This document shows, piece by piece, positions 34,912 to 43,275 of a stretch of 64,000 bases of DNA. The notes under the pieces are model-generated. The model searched no databases, was not told where the DNA came from, and saw only the letters and a program-made list of their open reading frames with translations. The translations under genes were made by a program, and so were the position numbers. Source of the stretch: Flavobacterium pectinovorum (GTDB taxonomy: Bacteria; Bacteroidota; Bacteroidia; Flavobacteriales; Flavobacteriaceae); assembly GCF_022802975.1 (NCBI RefSeq), contig NZ_JAFEVZ010000013.1, positions 94,099-158,098 of the forward strand, written 5' to 3'. The stretch's first letter is position 1. Each line of letters starts with the position of its first letter.

Positions 34912-36381
34912 TTATCCAATCTTTTTCATTGCTGTCATAGACTCTCTTAACCAAGCACCTACTTCTTCGATAGGATGTTGACGAATCTCTTTATTCACCG
35001 CAATTAAAATAGCATTATCCACTCCGTTTGAAGTTGAAAATGGTTTTCCAATGATATTCGTTTCAACTTTTTTCATGAATTCAGTCAACAAAGGCTTACA
35101 AGCATGGTCGAATAAATAACATCCGTACTCAGCTGTATCCGAAATAACACGATTCATTTCGAATAATTTTTTTCTTGCAATTGTATTAGCAATTAATGGT
35201 AATTCGTGCAGTGACTCATAATAAGCAGATTCTTCAATAATTCCTGCTTCAGTCATTGTTTCAAAAGCCAATTCAACACCAGCTTTTACCATTGCAATCA
35301 TTAATACTCCATTGTCAAAATATTCCTGTTCTGATATTGGAGCTTCTTGAGGAGCAGTTTTTTCAAAATTAGTTTCTCCTGTAGCTGCTCTCCATGTCAA
35401 TAAGTTTTTATCGTCATTTGCCCAGTCAATCATCATAGTTCTAGAGAATTCTCCAGAAATGATATCGTCCTGATGTTTTTGGAATAACGGACGCATGATA
35501 TCTTTCAATTCTTCTGCAAGCTCGTAAGCTTCAATTTTAGCAGGATTTGAAAGACGATCCATCATATTAGTGATACCTCCGTGCTTCAATGCTTCTGTAA
35601 TAGTTTCCCATCCGTATTGAATTAATTTTGAAGCATAAGCAGCATCGATTCCTTTTTCAACCATTTTATCAAAACATAAAATAGAACCGGTCTGCAATAA
35701 TCCGCAAAGGATAGTTTGCTCACCCATTAAATCTGATTTTACTTCAGCCACGAAAGATGATTTCAAAACCCCTGCTCTGTGTCCTCCTGTCGCAACCGCA
35801 TAAGCTTTTGCCTGATCTAAACCTAAACTATTTGGATCATTTTCAGGATGAACCGCGATAAGTGTTGGTACACCAAAACCTCTTTTATATTCTTCACGTA
35901 CTTCAGAACCCGGGCATTTAGGAGCACACATAATTACTGTGATATCTTTACGAATCTGCATACCTTCCTCAACGATATTAAATCCGTGAGAATATGCTAA
36001 AGTCGAACCATTTTTCATTAATGGCATAATGGCAGTAACCACAGCTGTATGTTGCTTATCCGGAGTTAAGTTACAAACTAAATCAGCAGTTGGAATTAAT
36101 TCTTCATAAGTACCTACTTTAAAACCATTTTCAGTAGCATTTTTAAAAGAAGCTCTTTTTTCAGCAATTGCATCTGCACGCAAAGCGTAAGAAATATCTA
36201 AACCTGAATCTCTCATATTTAAACCTTGGTTTAAACCTTGTGCACCGCAACCTACGATTACGACTTTTTTTCCTGCTAATGCATCTATTCCGTTTGCAAA
36301 TTCTGATTGATCCATAAATTCGCAAACCCCTAATTGTTCTAATTGTAATCTAAGTGGTAATGTGTTGAAATAATTGGCCAT
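34912..36381 (-). CDS. ilvC: Ketol-acid reductoisomerase, class II
   Basis: Isomerises and reduces acetolactate or acetohydroxybutyrate with NADPH for Val/Ile/Leu synthesis. At 489 residues it is the long class II form (E. coli-like) with two C-terminal helical knotted domains. The Rossmann motif VVIVGCGAQGLNQGLNMRDS is near residue 35, and the metal-site region has SDLMGEQTILCG and EESAYYESLHELPLIANTIA. It is the last gene of the minus-strand ilvD-ilvB-ilvN-ilvC set, 46 bp after ilvN. Confidence 0.95.
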   Translation of the reverse strand: MANYFNTLPLRLQLEQLGVCEFMDQSEFANGIDALAGKKVVIVGCGAQGLNQGLNMRDSGLDISYALRADAIAEKRASFKNATENGFKVGTYEELIPTADLVCNLTPDKQHTAVVTAIMPLMKNGSTLAYSHGFNIVEEGMQIRKDITVIMCAPKCPGSEVREEYKRGFGVPTLIAVHPENDPNSLGLDQAKAYAVATGGHRAGVLKSSFVAEVKSDLMGEQTILCGLLQTGSILCFDKMVEKGIDAAYASKLIQYGWETITEALKHGGITNMMDRLSNPAKIEAYELAEELKDIMRPLFQKHQDDIISGEFSRTMMIDWANDDKNLLTWRAATGETNFEKTAPQEAPISEQEYFDNGVLMIAMVKAGVELAFETMTEAGIIEESAYYESLHELPLIANTIARKKLFEMNRVISDTAEYGCYLFDHACKPLLTEFMKKVETNIIGKPFSTSNGVDNAILIAVNKEIRQHPIEEVGAWLRESMTAMKKIG

Positions 36382-36427
36382 TTTTTTAATATTTATAAGT
36401 ATGATGTTTAATTTTGAATGATTGTAA

Positions 36428-36952
36428 CTATTTTAATTCGTTTAATAATAATGATGAAATTTCCATTTTTTCTTTCGATACAGAAATTCTTCCTGAACGA
36501 ACGAATTGCATAATACCGTACGGTTTAAATTTCTCATATAATTCTTCTATTTCAGAACGTCTGCCTGATTTTGAAATAACAAAAAAATCACGAGAGACGG
36601 TTACTATTGTAGCCTGACTTTCTTTGATTATATTCTGAATTTGTTTTTCATCAAACAATAAGCTTGAAGCTATTTTAAATAACGCATTTTCCAGATAAAT
36701 AGTTTCTTCATCTGTGTGATAAAATGCTTTTATTACTTCAATTTGTTTTTCAATTTGTCCAACGATATTTTTAACCCATTTCTCCGTTGTTTCAACTACA
36801 ATAATAAACCTTGAAACATTCTCTATTTCTGATTCTGAAACGTTTAAACTTAATATATTAATGTGACGCTTTAAGAATATTCCTGATATTCTATTTAATA
36901 AGCCTACGTTATTTTCCGAGTATACCGATATGGTAAATGTTTTTTCTTCCAT
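36428..36952 (-). CDS. ilvN: Acetolactate synthase small (regulatory) subunit
   Basis: Regulatory subunit of acetohydroxyacid synthase, expected to bind valine and control IlvB. The 174-residue protein starts with an ACT domain, FTISVYSENNVGLLNRISGI, then FLKRHINILSLNVSESEIEN, and has a second ACT-like half with the conserved SGRRSEIEELYEKFKPYGIM. Length fits the bacterial long form. It lies between ilvB and ilvC, separated from ilvB by an 87 bp spacer with a long inverted repeat. Confidence 0.93.
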   Translation of the reverse strand: MEEKTFTISVYSENNVGLLNRISGIFLKRHINILSLNVSESEIENVSRFIIVVETTEKWVKNIVGQIEKQIEVIKAFYHTDEETIYLENALFKIASSLLFDEKQIQNIIKESQATIVTVSRDFFVISKSGRRSEIEELYEKFKPYGIMQFVRSGRISVSKEKMEISSLLLNELK

Positions 36953-36972
36953 GTTATTTTTTAGTTTTTTTT

Positions 36973-37026
36973 GTTTCAGGCTTCAAGTTTTATGTTAACG
37001 AGAACCTGAAACTTGAAACCTGAAAC
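36973..37026. repeat. Inverted and direct 'CCTGAAACTTGAAA' element between ilvB and ilvN
   Basis: GTTTCAGGCTTCAAGTTT (36973-36990) is the reverse complement, with one mismatch, of AAACTTGAAACCTGAAAC (37009-37026), an 18 bp stem with an 18-nt loop. The right arm is part of a direct repeat CCTGAAACTTGAAA x 2. It is non-coding and sits inside an operon; there is no U-tract in the operon's direction. Confidence 0.7.
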
Positions 37027-37039
37027 TTGAAACTTTTTT

Positions 37040-38728
37040 TTAGCTCAATCTCATATCAGAAACCGAAGCTCCTGTCGGAATCATTGGGAATACGTTATTT
37101 TCTTTTTCAACCATAACTTCTAAAAAATAAGAATCTTTTGAAGCCAGCATTTCAGCAACTGCTTCATCTAATTCTTCTCTCTTAGTTACCTTTCTTGATT
37201 TAATATAATACCCTTCTGCAATCGCACAAAAATTTGGATTAACCATAACTGTAGAAGCATATCTATAATCAAAAAACAATTCCTGCCATTGGCGAACCAT
37301 TCCAAGAAATTCATTGTTTAGAACAACAATTTTTACAGGGACTTTTGTCTGGTGAATTGTACCTAATTCCTGAATATTCATTTGAAAACCTCCATCACCA
37401 ATAATAGCAACAACTTCACGATCCGGTTTTCCCATTTTGGCACCAATAGCTGCCGGTAAAGCAAATCCCATTGTTCCTAAGCCACCAGAAGTAACATTAC
37501 TTTTAGTAGAATTGAATTTAGCATAACGACAAGCAAACATTTGATGCTGTCCTACATCCGAAACCATTATCGCATCTCCTTTTGAGTGTTTGTTAATCAT
37601 TTCGATAGTTTCTCCCATCGAAATTCCTTTTCCGTTAGTAGGAACTAACTCCTCATCTATAACTGCATCTAATTCAATTTTATATTTCTCTTTGAATTCA
37701 TTGTGCCAGGAATCATGTGATTTTTTATCAATTAACGGAATCAAAGCGGTTAATGCTTCTTTAAGATCAGCCAAAACTGCTACTTCGGTTTTTACATTTT
37801 TATCGATCTCTGCAGGATCAATTTCAATATGAATCACTTTGGCTTGTTTAGCATAAGTGGCTAAATTTCCAGTAACGCGATCATCAAAACGCATTCCTAA
37901 AGCAATTAAAACATCACATTCGTTTGTTAAAAGATTTGGCCCGTAATTACCGTGCATCCCCACCATCCCTACATTTAAAGGATGATCAGTTGGCAATGCA
38001 GAAAGTCCCAAAATAGTCCATGCAGCGGGAATTCCCGATTTTTCAACTAATCTTTTTAGCTGTTCTTCTGCTTCACTTAATATAATTCCCTGACCAAAAA
38101 CAATAAATGGTTTTTTGGCATTATTAATTAAATCCGCAGCTTCTTGTACTTTTTTAAGATCTAATACAGGTTTTGGATGATAACTTCTAATTCCTGTGCA
38201 TTTTTCATAACTAAAATCCATCTCATCAAACTGAGCATTCTTAGTAATATCAATCAAAACTGGACCTGGACGGCCTGATCTGGCGATATAAAAAGCTTTT
38301 GCTAAAATTTCCGGAATTTCATGCGCTTCCGTAATCTGATAATTCCATTTAGTTACCGGAGTTGAAATTCCGATAATATCAGTTTCCTGAAAAGCATCCG
38401 ACCCAAGCAAATGTTTTCCAACCTGACCAGTAATACAAACCATTGGTGTAGAGTCAATTTGAGCATCTGCAATACCAGTTACTAAATTTGTTGCTCCTGG
38501 TCCGGAAGTAGCAATCGCCACCCCTACTTTTCCAGTTGCTCTGGCAAAACCCTGTGCTGCATGAGCCGCACCTTGTTCGTGGCGTACCAAAACATGGTGT
38601 AATTGATCCTGAAACTTATATAATTCGTCATAAACCGGCATGATTGCACCTCCCGGGTAACCATAAACCAAGTCTACTCCTTCAGCTAATAAACATCTAA
38701 TAACGGCTTCTGCCCCTGATATTTTCAT
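37040..38728 (-). CDS. ilvB: Acetolactate synthase large (catalytic) subunit
   Basis: Thiamine-diphosphate and FAD enzyme forming acetolactate or acetohydroxybutyrate. The 562-residue protein has the N-terminal ThDP pyrimidine domain (GYPGGAIMPVYDELYKF, VRHEQGAAHAAQGFARATGK with the catalytic Glu), a central FAD domain (GMHGNYGPNLLTNECDVLIA) and the C-terminal ThDP-Mg motif GDGGFQMNIQELGTI, closing with NN. Length is typical. It starts 111 bp downstream of ilvD. Confidence 0.96.
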   Translation of the reverse strand: MKISGAEAVIRCLLAEGVDLVYGYPGGAIMPVYDELYKFQDQLHHVLVRHEQGAAHAAQGFARATGKVGVAIATSGPGATNLVTGIADAQIDSTPMVCITGQVGKHLLGSDAFQETDIIGISTPVTKWNYQITEAHEIPEILAKAFYIARSGRPGPVLIDITKNAQFDEMDFSYEKCTGIRSYHPKPVLDLKKVQEAADLINNAKKPFIVFGQGIILSEAEEQLKRLVEKSGIPAAWTILGLSALPTDHPLNVGMVGMHGNYGPNLLTNECDVLIALGMRFDDRVTGNLATYAKQAKVIHIEIDPAEIDKNVKTEVAVLADLKEALTALIPLIDKKSHDSWHNEFKEKYKIELDAVIDEELVPTNGKGISMGETIEMINKHSKGDAIMVSDVGQHQMFACRYAKFNSTKSNVTSGGLGTMGFALPAAIGAKMGKPDREVVAIIGDGGFQMNIQELGTIHQTKVPVKIVVLNNEFLGMVRQWQELFFDYRYASTVMVNPNFCAIAEGYYIKSRKVTKREELDEAVAEMLASKDSYFLEVMVEKENNVFPMIPTGASVSDMRLS

Positions 38729-38839
38729 AGTATATTTTTTTTCAAAAAATCAATGACAATAACAAAATCAATTTGAATAGTAAACTGATTCTTTTATATT
38801 TTCATTGGTATTGCAATTGATTTTTGATATTGTTATTAA

Positions 38840-40513
38840 TTATTTGTCAGTAACACATCCCTCTGAGGCACTGGAGACCGAACGCATATATTTAAGCAAA
38901 ACTCCTTGTTTAATTCCATTTTCAGGTTTCTTCCAATTAGCTTTTCGTTTTGCTAATTCTTCATCTGAAACCTTCACATCTATAGTATTATTTACAGCAT
39001 CAATTGTAATAACATCTCCATTTTCTATTAAAGCAATTCCTCCTCCTTCGTAAGCTTCCGGAGTTACGTGACCTACTACGAAACCATGTGAACCACCAGA
39101 GAAACGTCCATCAGTAATCAGAGCTACACTACTTCCTAAACCGGCACCCATAATAGCTGATGTTGGTTTTAGCATTTCAGACATTCCAGGACCACCTTTT
39201 GGACCGCAATAACGAATAATTACTACATTTCCTGACTTAACCTCACCAGCCTGAATTCCTCTTATTACATCTTTTTCACCTTCAAAAACTACAGCCGTAC
39301 CTTCAAAAAACTCCCCTTCTTTACCGCTAATTTTAGCCACACATCCTTCAGTAGCAATGTTTCCGTATAAAATTTGAATATTTCCCGTAGCTTTTAATGC
39401 TTTTTCGATTTCAAAAACTACTTGCTGACCATCATGTAAGTCAGGAACTGAATCTAAATTTTCAGCTATTGTTTTTCCTGTTACAGTTAAACAATCACCA
39501 TGTAAAAAACCTTCTTTCAGTAAATATTTCATTACTCCCGGAACACCTCCAACATTATGTAAATCTTCCATTAGGTATTTCCCACTTGGCTTCAAGTCTG
39601 CTAATAATGGTGTTTTATCACTAATATCCTGAAAATCTTTCAATGTCAATTCAATACCCACAGAATGTGCCATTGCGATTAAGTGCATAACCGCATTTGT
39701 AGAACCTCCCAAAACTGCTACCATCGTAATTGCATTTTCAAATGCTTTACGAGTCATAATATCTCTGGGCTTAATATCTTTTTCTAATAATATTCTGATT
39801 GCTTTACCGGCATCAACACATTCTTGTTTCTTTTCCGGACTCAAAGCAGGATTAGAGGAACTGTAAGGTAAACTCATTCCTAATGCTTCAATCGCAGATG
39901 ACATAGTGTTAGCGGTGTACATACCACCACAAGCACCAGCACCAGGACAAGCATTTTGAATTACTCCTTTGAAATCTTCCGGTGTAATCGTATTTTTAAT
40001 TTTTTTACCTAAAGCTTCAAAAGCCGAAACAATATTTAAATCTTCACCTTTCCATTTTCCCGGATGAATTGATCCTCCGTAAACCATAATAGAAGGACGA
40101 TTTACTCTACCCATAGCCATCAAAGCTCCCGGCATATTTTTATCACAACCCGGAACAGCAATCATACCATCATACCATTGTGCCCCCATAACAGTTTCAA
40201 TAGAATCGGCAATAACATCACGGGAAACCAAAGAAAAACGCATCCCATCATTTCCATTAGAAATACCGTCACTTACACCAATAGTATTAAAAATCAAACC
40301 GACCAAATCAGCATTCCAGACCCCTGCCTTAATATCTTTAGCCAGATCATTTAAGTGCATGTTACACGGATTTCCGTCATAACCCATACTCACAATTCCT
40401 ACCTGCGCTTTTTTAAGATCTTCTTCTGTCAAACCAATTCCGTAGAACATTGCCTGTGAAGCTGGTTGAGTTTCGTCTTGCGTGATTGTTTTGCTGTACT
40501 TGTTTAATTCCAT
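38840..40513 (-). CDS. ilvD: Dihydroxy-acid dehydratase
   Basis: Iron-sulfur enzyme dehydrating dihydroxy acids to the 2-keto acids of Val and Ile. The 557-residue protein has the cluster-binding cysteines in GNPCNMH, PGCDKNMPG and CPGAGACGGMYTANTMSSA, and the C-terminal GPKGGPGMSEML and RFSGGSHGFVVGHVTPEA. It is the first enzyme gene after the Ile/Val leader peptide and attenuator, so its expression is likely controlled by charged tRNA levels. Confidence 0.96.
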   Translation of the reverse strand: MELNKYSKTITQDETQPASQAMFYGIGLTEEDLKKAQVGIVSMGYDGNPCNMHLNDLAKDIKAGVWNADLVGLIFNTIGVSDGISNGNDGMRFSLVSRDVIADSIETVMGAQWYDGMIAVPGCDKNMPGALMAMGRVNRPSIMVYGGSIHPGKWKGEDLNIVSAFEALGKKIKNTITPEDFKGVIQNACPGAGACGGMYTANTMSSAIEALGMSLPYSSSNPALSPEKKQECVDAGKAIRILLEKDIKPRDIMTRKAFENAITMVAVLGGSTNAVMHLIAMAHSVGIELTLKDFQDISDKTPLLADLKPSGKYLMEDLHNVGGVPGVMKYLLKEGFLHGDCLTVTGKTIAENLDSVPDLHDGQQVVFEIEKALKATGNIQILYGNIATEGCVAKISGKEGEFFEGTAVVFEGEKDVIRGIQAGEVKSGNVVIIRYCGPKGGPGMSEMLKPTSAIMGAGLGSSVALITDGRFSGGSHGFVVGHVTPEAYEGGGIALIENGDVITIDAVNNTIDVKVSDEELAKRKANWKKPENGIKQGVLLKYMRSVSSASEGCVTDK

Positions 40514-40542
40514 TATGTATTATTTGTAATTAATTTTATTCC

Positions 40543-40573
40543 TAAAAAAAACCTCCCAACTATGTGGGAGGTT
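40543..40573 (-). terminator. ilv attenuator terminator
   Basis: On the minus strand the RNA folds as AACCTCCCA, loop CATAGT, TGGGAGGTT followed by TTTTTT: a 9 bp GC-rich stem placed between the leader peptide stop (40598) and the ilvD start (40513). Its 5' arm (ACC-TCCC) can instead pair with GGGA(AT)GGT in the last codons of the leader peptide, giving an antiterminator. Confidence 0.85.
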
Positions 40574-40597
40574 ATAATATATTTTTTTCAATTATAT

Positions 40598-40672
40598 TTA
40601 TACCATTCCCGCTTCAGATGCGCTAACCACACTGACAACAATAATAAAAGTAATAATAATTGAGATTTGCAT
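40598..40672 (-). CDS. ilv operon leader peptide (24 aa, Ile/Val rich)
   Basis: ATG at 40672 preceded by AAGGA, unusual for this phylum and supporting translation. The peptide MQISIIITFIIVVSVVSASE, ending AGMV, has six Ile and five Val among 24 residues, with runs III, IIVV and VV. A -7-like TACTTTTG is 22 bp upstream. A ribosome stalled on Ile or Val codons would leave GCGGGAATGGT free to pair with the terminator's 5' arm; a ribosome at the stop codon would cover it and allow termination. This is a classical translation-coupled attenuator. Confidence 0.82.
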   Translation of the reverse strand: MQISIIITFIIVVSVVSASEAGMV

Positions 40673-40693
40673 TTCCTTATTTTTTTGGTGTCA

Positions 40694-40701
40694 CAAAAGT
40701 A
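40694..40701 (-). promoter_or_regulatory. ilv promoter -7 element
   Basis: TACTTTTG on the minus strand (CAAAAGTA on the plus strand) fits TAnnTTTG; 19 bp upstream is TTTT, a 3/4 match to TTTG. Transcription would start about 15 bp before the leader peptide ATG, making the ilv genes a unit separate from leuB, whose stop is about 80 bp upstream. Confidence 0.5.
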
Positions 40702-40783
40702 CAAAAACTAATAGGACTAAAAAAATAAAATCTCAACATTTTAAACACTTCTTGTTATTTAATTCAATTTTTATCAAAAAAGA

Positions 40784-41902
40784 TTAAACAATCGTAGATT
40801 GCCCTATATGAACGTTATCATTATTAAAATACAGTAAATCATCTTTACTGAAAATAAAATTCGAAACAAACTCTCCCACTTCGTTAGTACCAAATTTAGA
40901 ATCCGGTTTCAAATCCATGGTAACCACTTTAAATTCAATTGCTTTTTCAATTGCTTTATAGATCACATTTGCTTCTTTAGACAATCCAAAATGCTCTAAT
41001 AACATTGCTGCTGATAAAATAGAAGCTATTGGATTTGCTATATTTTTTCCTTTTGCCTGAGGATAGGATCCATGAATTGGTTCAAAAAGTGCATTTTTTT
41101 CTCCTAACGATGCCGAAGCTAATAAACCGATAGAACCTGTAATTACACTTGCCTCATCTGACAAAATATCTCCGAATAAATTTTCTGTTAAAATCACATC
41201 AAATTGTTTCGGATTTAAAATTAATTGCATTGCCGCATTATCAACAAATAAAAAATCTAAAAGAACATCCGGATAGCTTTCTCCAACTTTCTGAACCACT
41301 TTTCTCCACAACCTTGAAGTTTCTAAAACATTTGCTTTATCAACCATCGTAAGTTTTTTGCGTCTGTTTTGCGCAGATTTAAAAGCCAAATGTGTAATTC
41401 TTGTAATTTCCTCTTCTGAATATTCACACAAATCAGATGCATGTGTCCCTTCTTCATTTAAAGTTTTTGCTCCAAAATATGCCCCCCCGGTTAATTCTCT
41501 AAAAATAGTAAAATCAGCACCTTCTATAATTTCTCTTTTTAAAGGAGAAGCATCAATCAATGATCTATAAGGCTTAATTGGACGAATATTAGCAAATAAA
41601 CCTAACTCTTTACGCAATTTCAACAATCCCTGCTCCGGACGAACTTTTGCATTTGGATTATTATCGTATTTTGGATCACCAATCGCTCCAAACAAAACTG
41701 CATCCGTATTTAAACACAGATTTAGCGTTTGCTCAGGAAGTGGTTTTCCGGTTTTATCAATAGCAATTGCCCCCATTAGAGCTTCTTCAAAAACAAATTC
41801 ATGATTATACACTTCACCAATCGCATACAAGGCTTTTTTGGCTTGTGCGATTACCTCCGGTCCAATTCCGTCTCCTGGTAAAACTGCTATTTTCAAATTC
41901 AT
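40784..41902 (-). CDS. leuB: 3-isopropylmalate dehydrogenase
   Basis: NAD-dependent oxidation and decarboxylation of 3-isopropylmalate, third step of leucine synthesis. The 372-residue protein opens with IAVLPGDGIGPEVIAQAKKA, and has RELTGGAYFG, the metal and substrate site DILSDEASVITGSIGLLASA and EPIHGSYPQAKGKNIANPIA. Length is typical. It follows leuA by 43 bp on the minus strand and precedes the ilv leader. leuC and leuD are not in the window. Confidence 0.95.
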   Translation of the reverse strand: MNLKIAVLPGDGIGPEVIAQAKKALYAIGEVYNHEFVFEEALMGAIAIDKTGKPLPEQTLNLCLNTDAVLFGAIGDPKYDNNPNAKVRPEQGLLKLRKELGLFANIRPIKPYRSLIDASPLKREIIEGADFTIFRELTGGAYFGAKTLNEEGTHASDLCEYSEEEITRITHLAFKSAQNRRKKLTMVDKANVLETSRLWRKVVQKVGESYPDVLLDFLFVDNAAMQLILNPKQFDVILTENLFGDILSDEASVITGSIGLLASASLGEKNALFEPIHGSYPQAKGKNIANPIASILSAAMLLEHFGLSKEANVIYKAIEKAIEFKVVTMDLKPDSKFGTNEVGEFVSNFIFSKDDLLYFNNDNVHIGQSTIV

Positions 41903-41945
41903 AATGTCTCGTCCTTTATGTATTTAAAACCTCTTTTTATCTCAA

Positions 41946-43127
41946 TTAATTTCTTATTAAATCTCCCTGAATTTTAGAGGCTTCAATAATTTGATGAATA
42001 TCTTCATCTAAAACCTCTTTCTTAATATCTGCAAATTTCAGAAACTCAACATAAACAATATCTAATTGTGTTTTTGTCAATTCGTAACCAACTTTCTTTG
42101 CACGATATGCTAAAGCCGCTCTACCACTTCTTGCTGTTAAAATAATCGAAGATTCATTAACACCAACATCAAGCGGATCCATTATTTCGTAAGTTGCTCT
42201 GTTTTTAATTACACCATCCTGATGAATTCCTGAACTGTGAGCAAATGCGTTTGCTCCCACAATAGCTTTGTTTGGCTGTACTATCATTCCCATACTTTCA
42301 GAAACTAAACGACTCATTTCGTTTAACTCCCTTGTATTGATATTAGTATCTAAATTCAAGTACGGATGCTGTTTAAAAATCATTACTACTTCTTCAAGTG
42401 CAGTATTTCCTGCTCTTTCACCAATACCATTAATAGTACACTCAATTTGTCTTGCCCCATTTATAGCTCCTGCAATTGAGTTTGCAGTTGCCATCCCTAA
42501 ATCATTATGACAATGGCATGAAAGAATTACATTCTCAATACCTTTTACATTTTCTTTTAAGTATTTTATTTTTGCCCCGTATTCTTCAGGCAAGCAATAT
42601 CCGGTTGTATCAGGAATATTCAATACTGTTGCACCTGACTTAATTACTTCTTCACAAACTTTTGCAAGAAAAGCGTTATCTGTTCTACCAGCATCTTCTG
42701 CGTAAAACTCAACATCTTCTACATACGATTTTGCGTGTGCTACTGCATATTTTGCTCTGGCAATAATGTCTTCTGGAGTAGTATTTAATTTATGGAGTAT
42801 ATGAGATTGTGAAGTTCCGATTCCGGTATGGATTCTAGGTTTTTTAGCATGCTTTAAAGCAGCTGCAGCAACATCTATGTCATTTTTTACGGCTCTTGTT
42901 AAGCCACAGACAGTTGCATTTTCAACAATTTTACAAATCTCAGAGACCGATAAAAAATCGCCGGGACTTGACACAGGAAAACCTGCTTCGATGATATCAA
43001 CGCCCATTTTGTCTAGTCTCTCTGCAATAACCAATTTCTGATTAGTATCTAACTTACATCCTGGAACTTGTTCACCATCACGCAAAGTGGTGTCAAAAAT
43101 TTGAACTTTCTCTCTATTCATATTCAT
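41946..43127 (-). CDS. leuA: 2-isopropylmalate synthase, short form
   Basis: Condenses acetyl-CoA and 2-ketoisovalerate. The TIM-barrel signature FDTTLRDGEQVPGCKLD is near the N-terminus, with NIPDTTGYCLPEEYG, LSCHCHNDLGMATANS (metal-binding His pair) and GIGERAGNTALEEVVM. At 393 residues it lacks the C-terminal LeuA allosteric domain of the about 520-residue enzymes, so leucine feedback may be absent or work differently. Homocitrate or citramalate synthase are alternatives by family, but the leuB and ilv context favours LeuA. A second ATG two codons in is possible. Confidence 0.88.
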   Translation of the reverse strand: MNMNREKVQIFDTTLRDGEQVPGCKLDTNQKLVIAERLDKMGVDIIEAGFPVSSPGDFLSVSEICKIVENATVCGLTRAVKNDIDVAAAALKHAKKPRIHTGIGTSQSHILHKLNTTPEDIIARAKYAVAHAKSYVEDVEFYAEDAGRTDNAFLAKVCEEVIKSGATVLNIPDTTGYCLPEEYGAKIKYLKENVKGIENVILSCHCHNDLGMATANSIAGAINGARQIECTINGIGERAGNTALEEVVMIFKQHPYLNLDTNINTRELNEMSRLVSESMGMIVQPNKAIVGANAFAHSSGIHQDGVIKNRATYEIMDPLDVGVNESSIILTARSGRAALAYRAKKVGYELTKTQLDIVYVEFLKFADIKKEVLDEDIHQIIEASKIQGDLIRN

Positions 43128-43275
43128 TTATTTAATGTAATTTCACATCTTGAAACAAATATATATTGTACTTCATCAGTATGAAATTCGTTTTAATGAA
43201 ATTATACTGTTCATAACGCAATTTATAACACTTTAAATTATTAAAAATCAATAAGTTACATTATTATATTTTACA

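Noticed and set aside
43130..43230. Possible leucine leader peptide before leuA (ATG followed by NSIISLKRISY on the minus strand)
   Set aside because: Only one Leu codon, no terminator hairpin between it and leuA; nothing comparable to the ilv attenuator.
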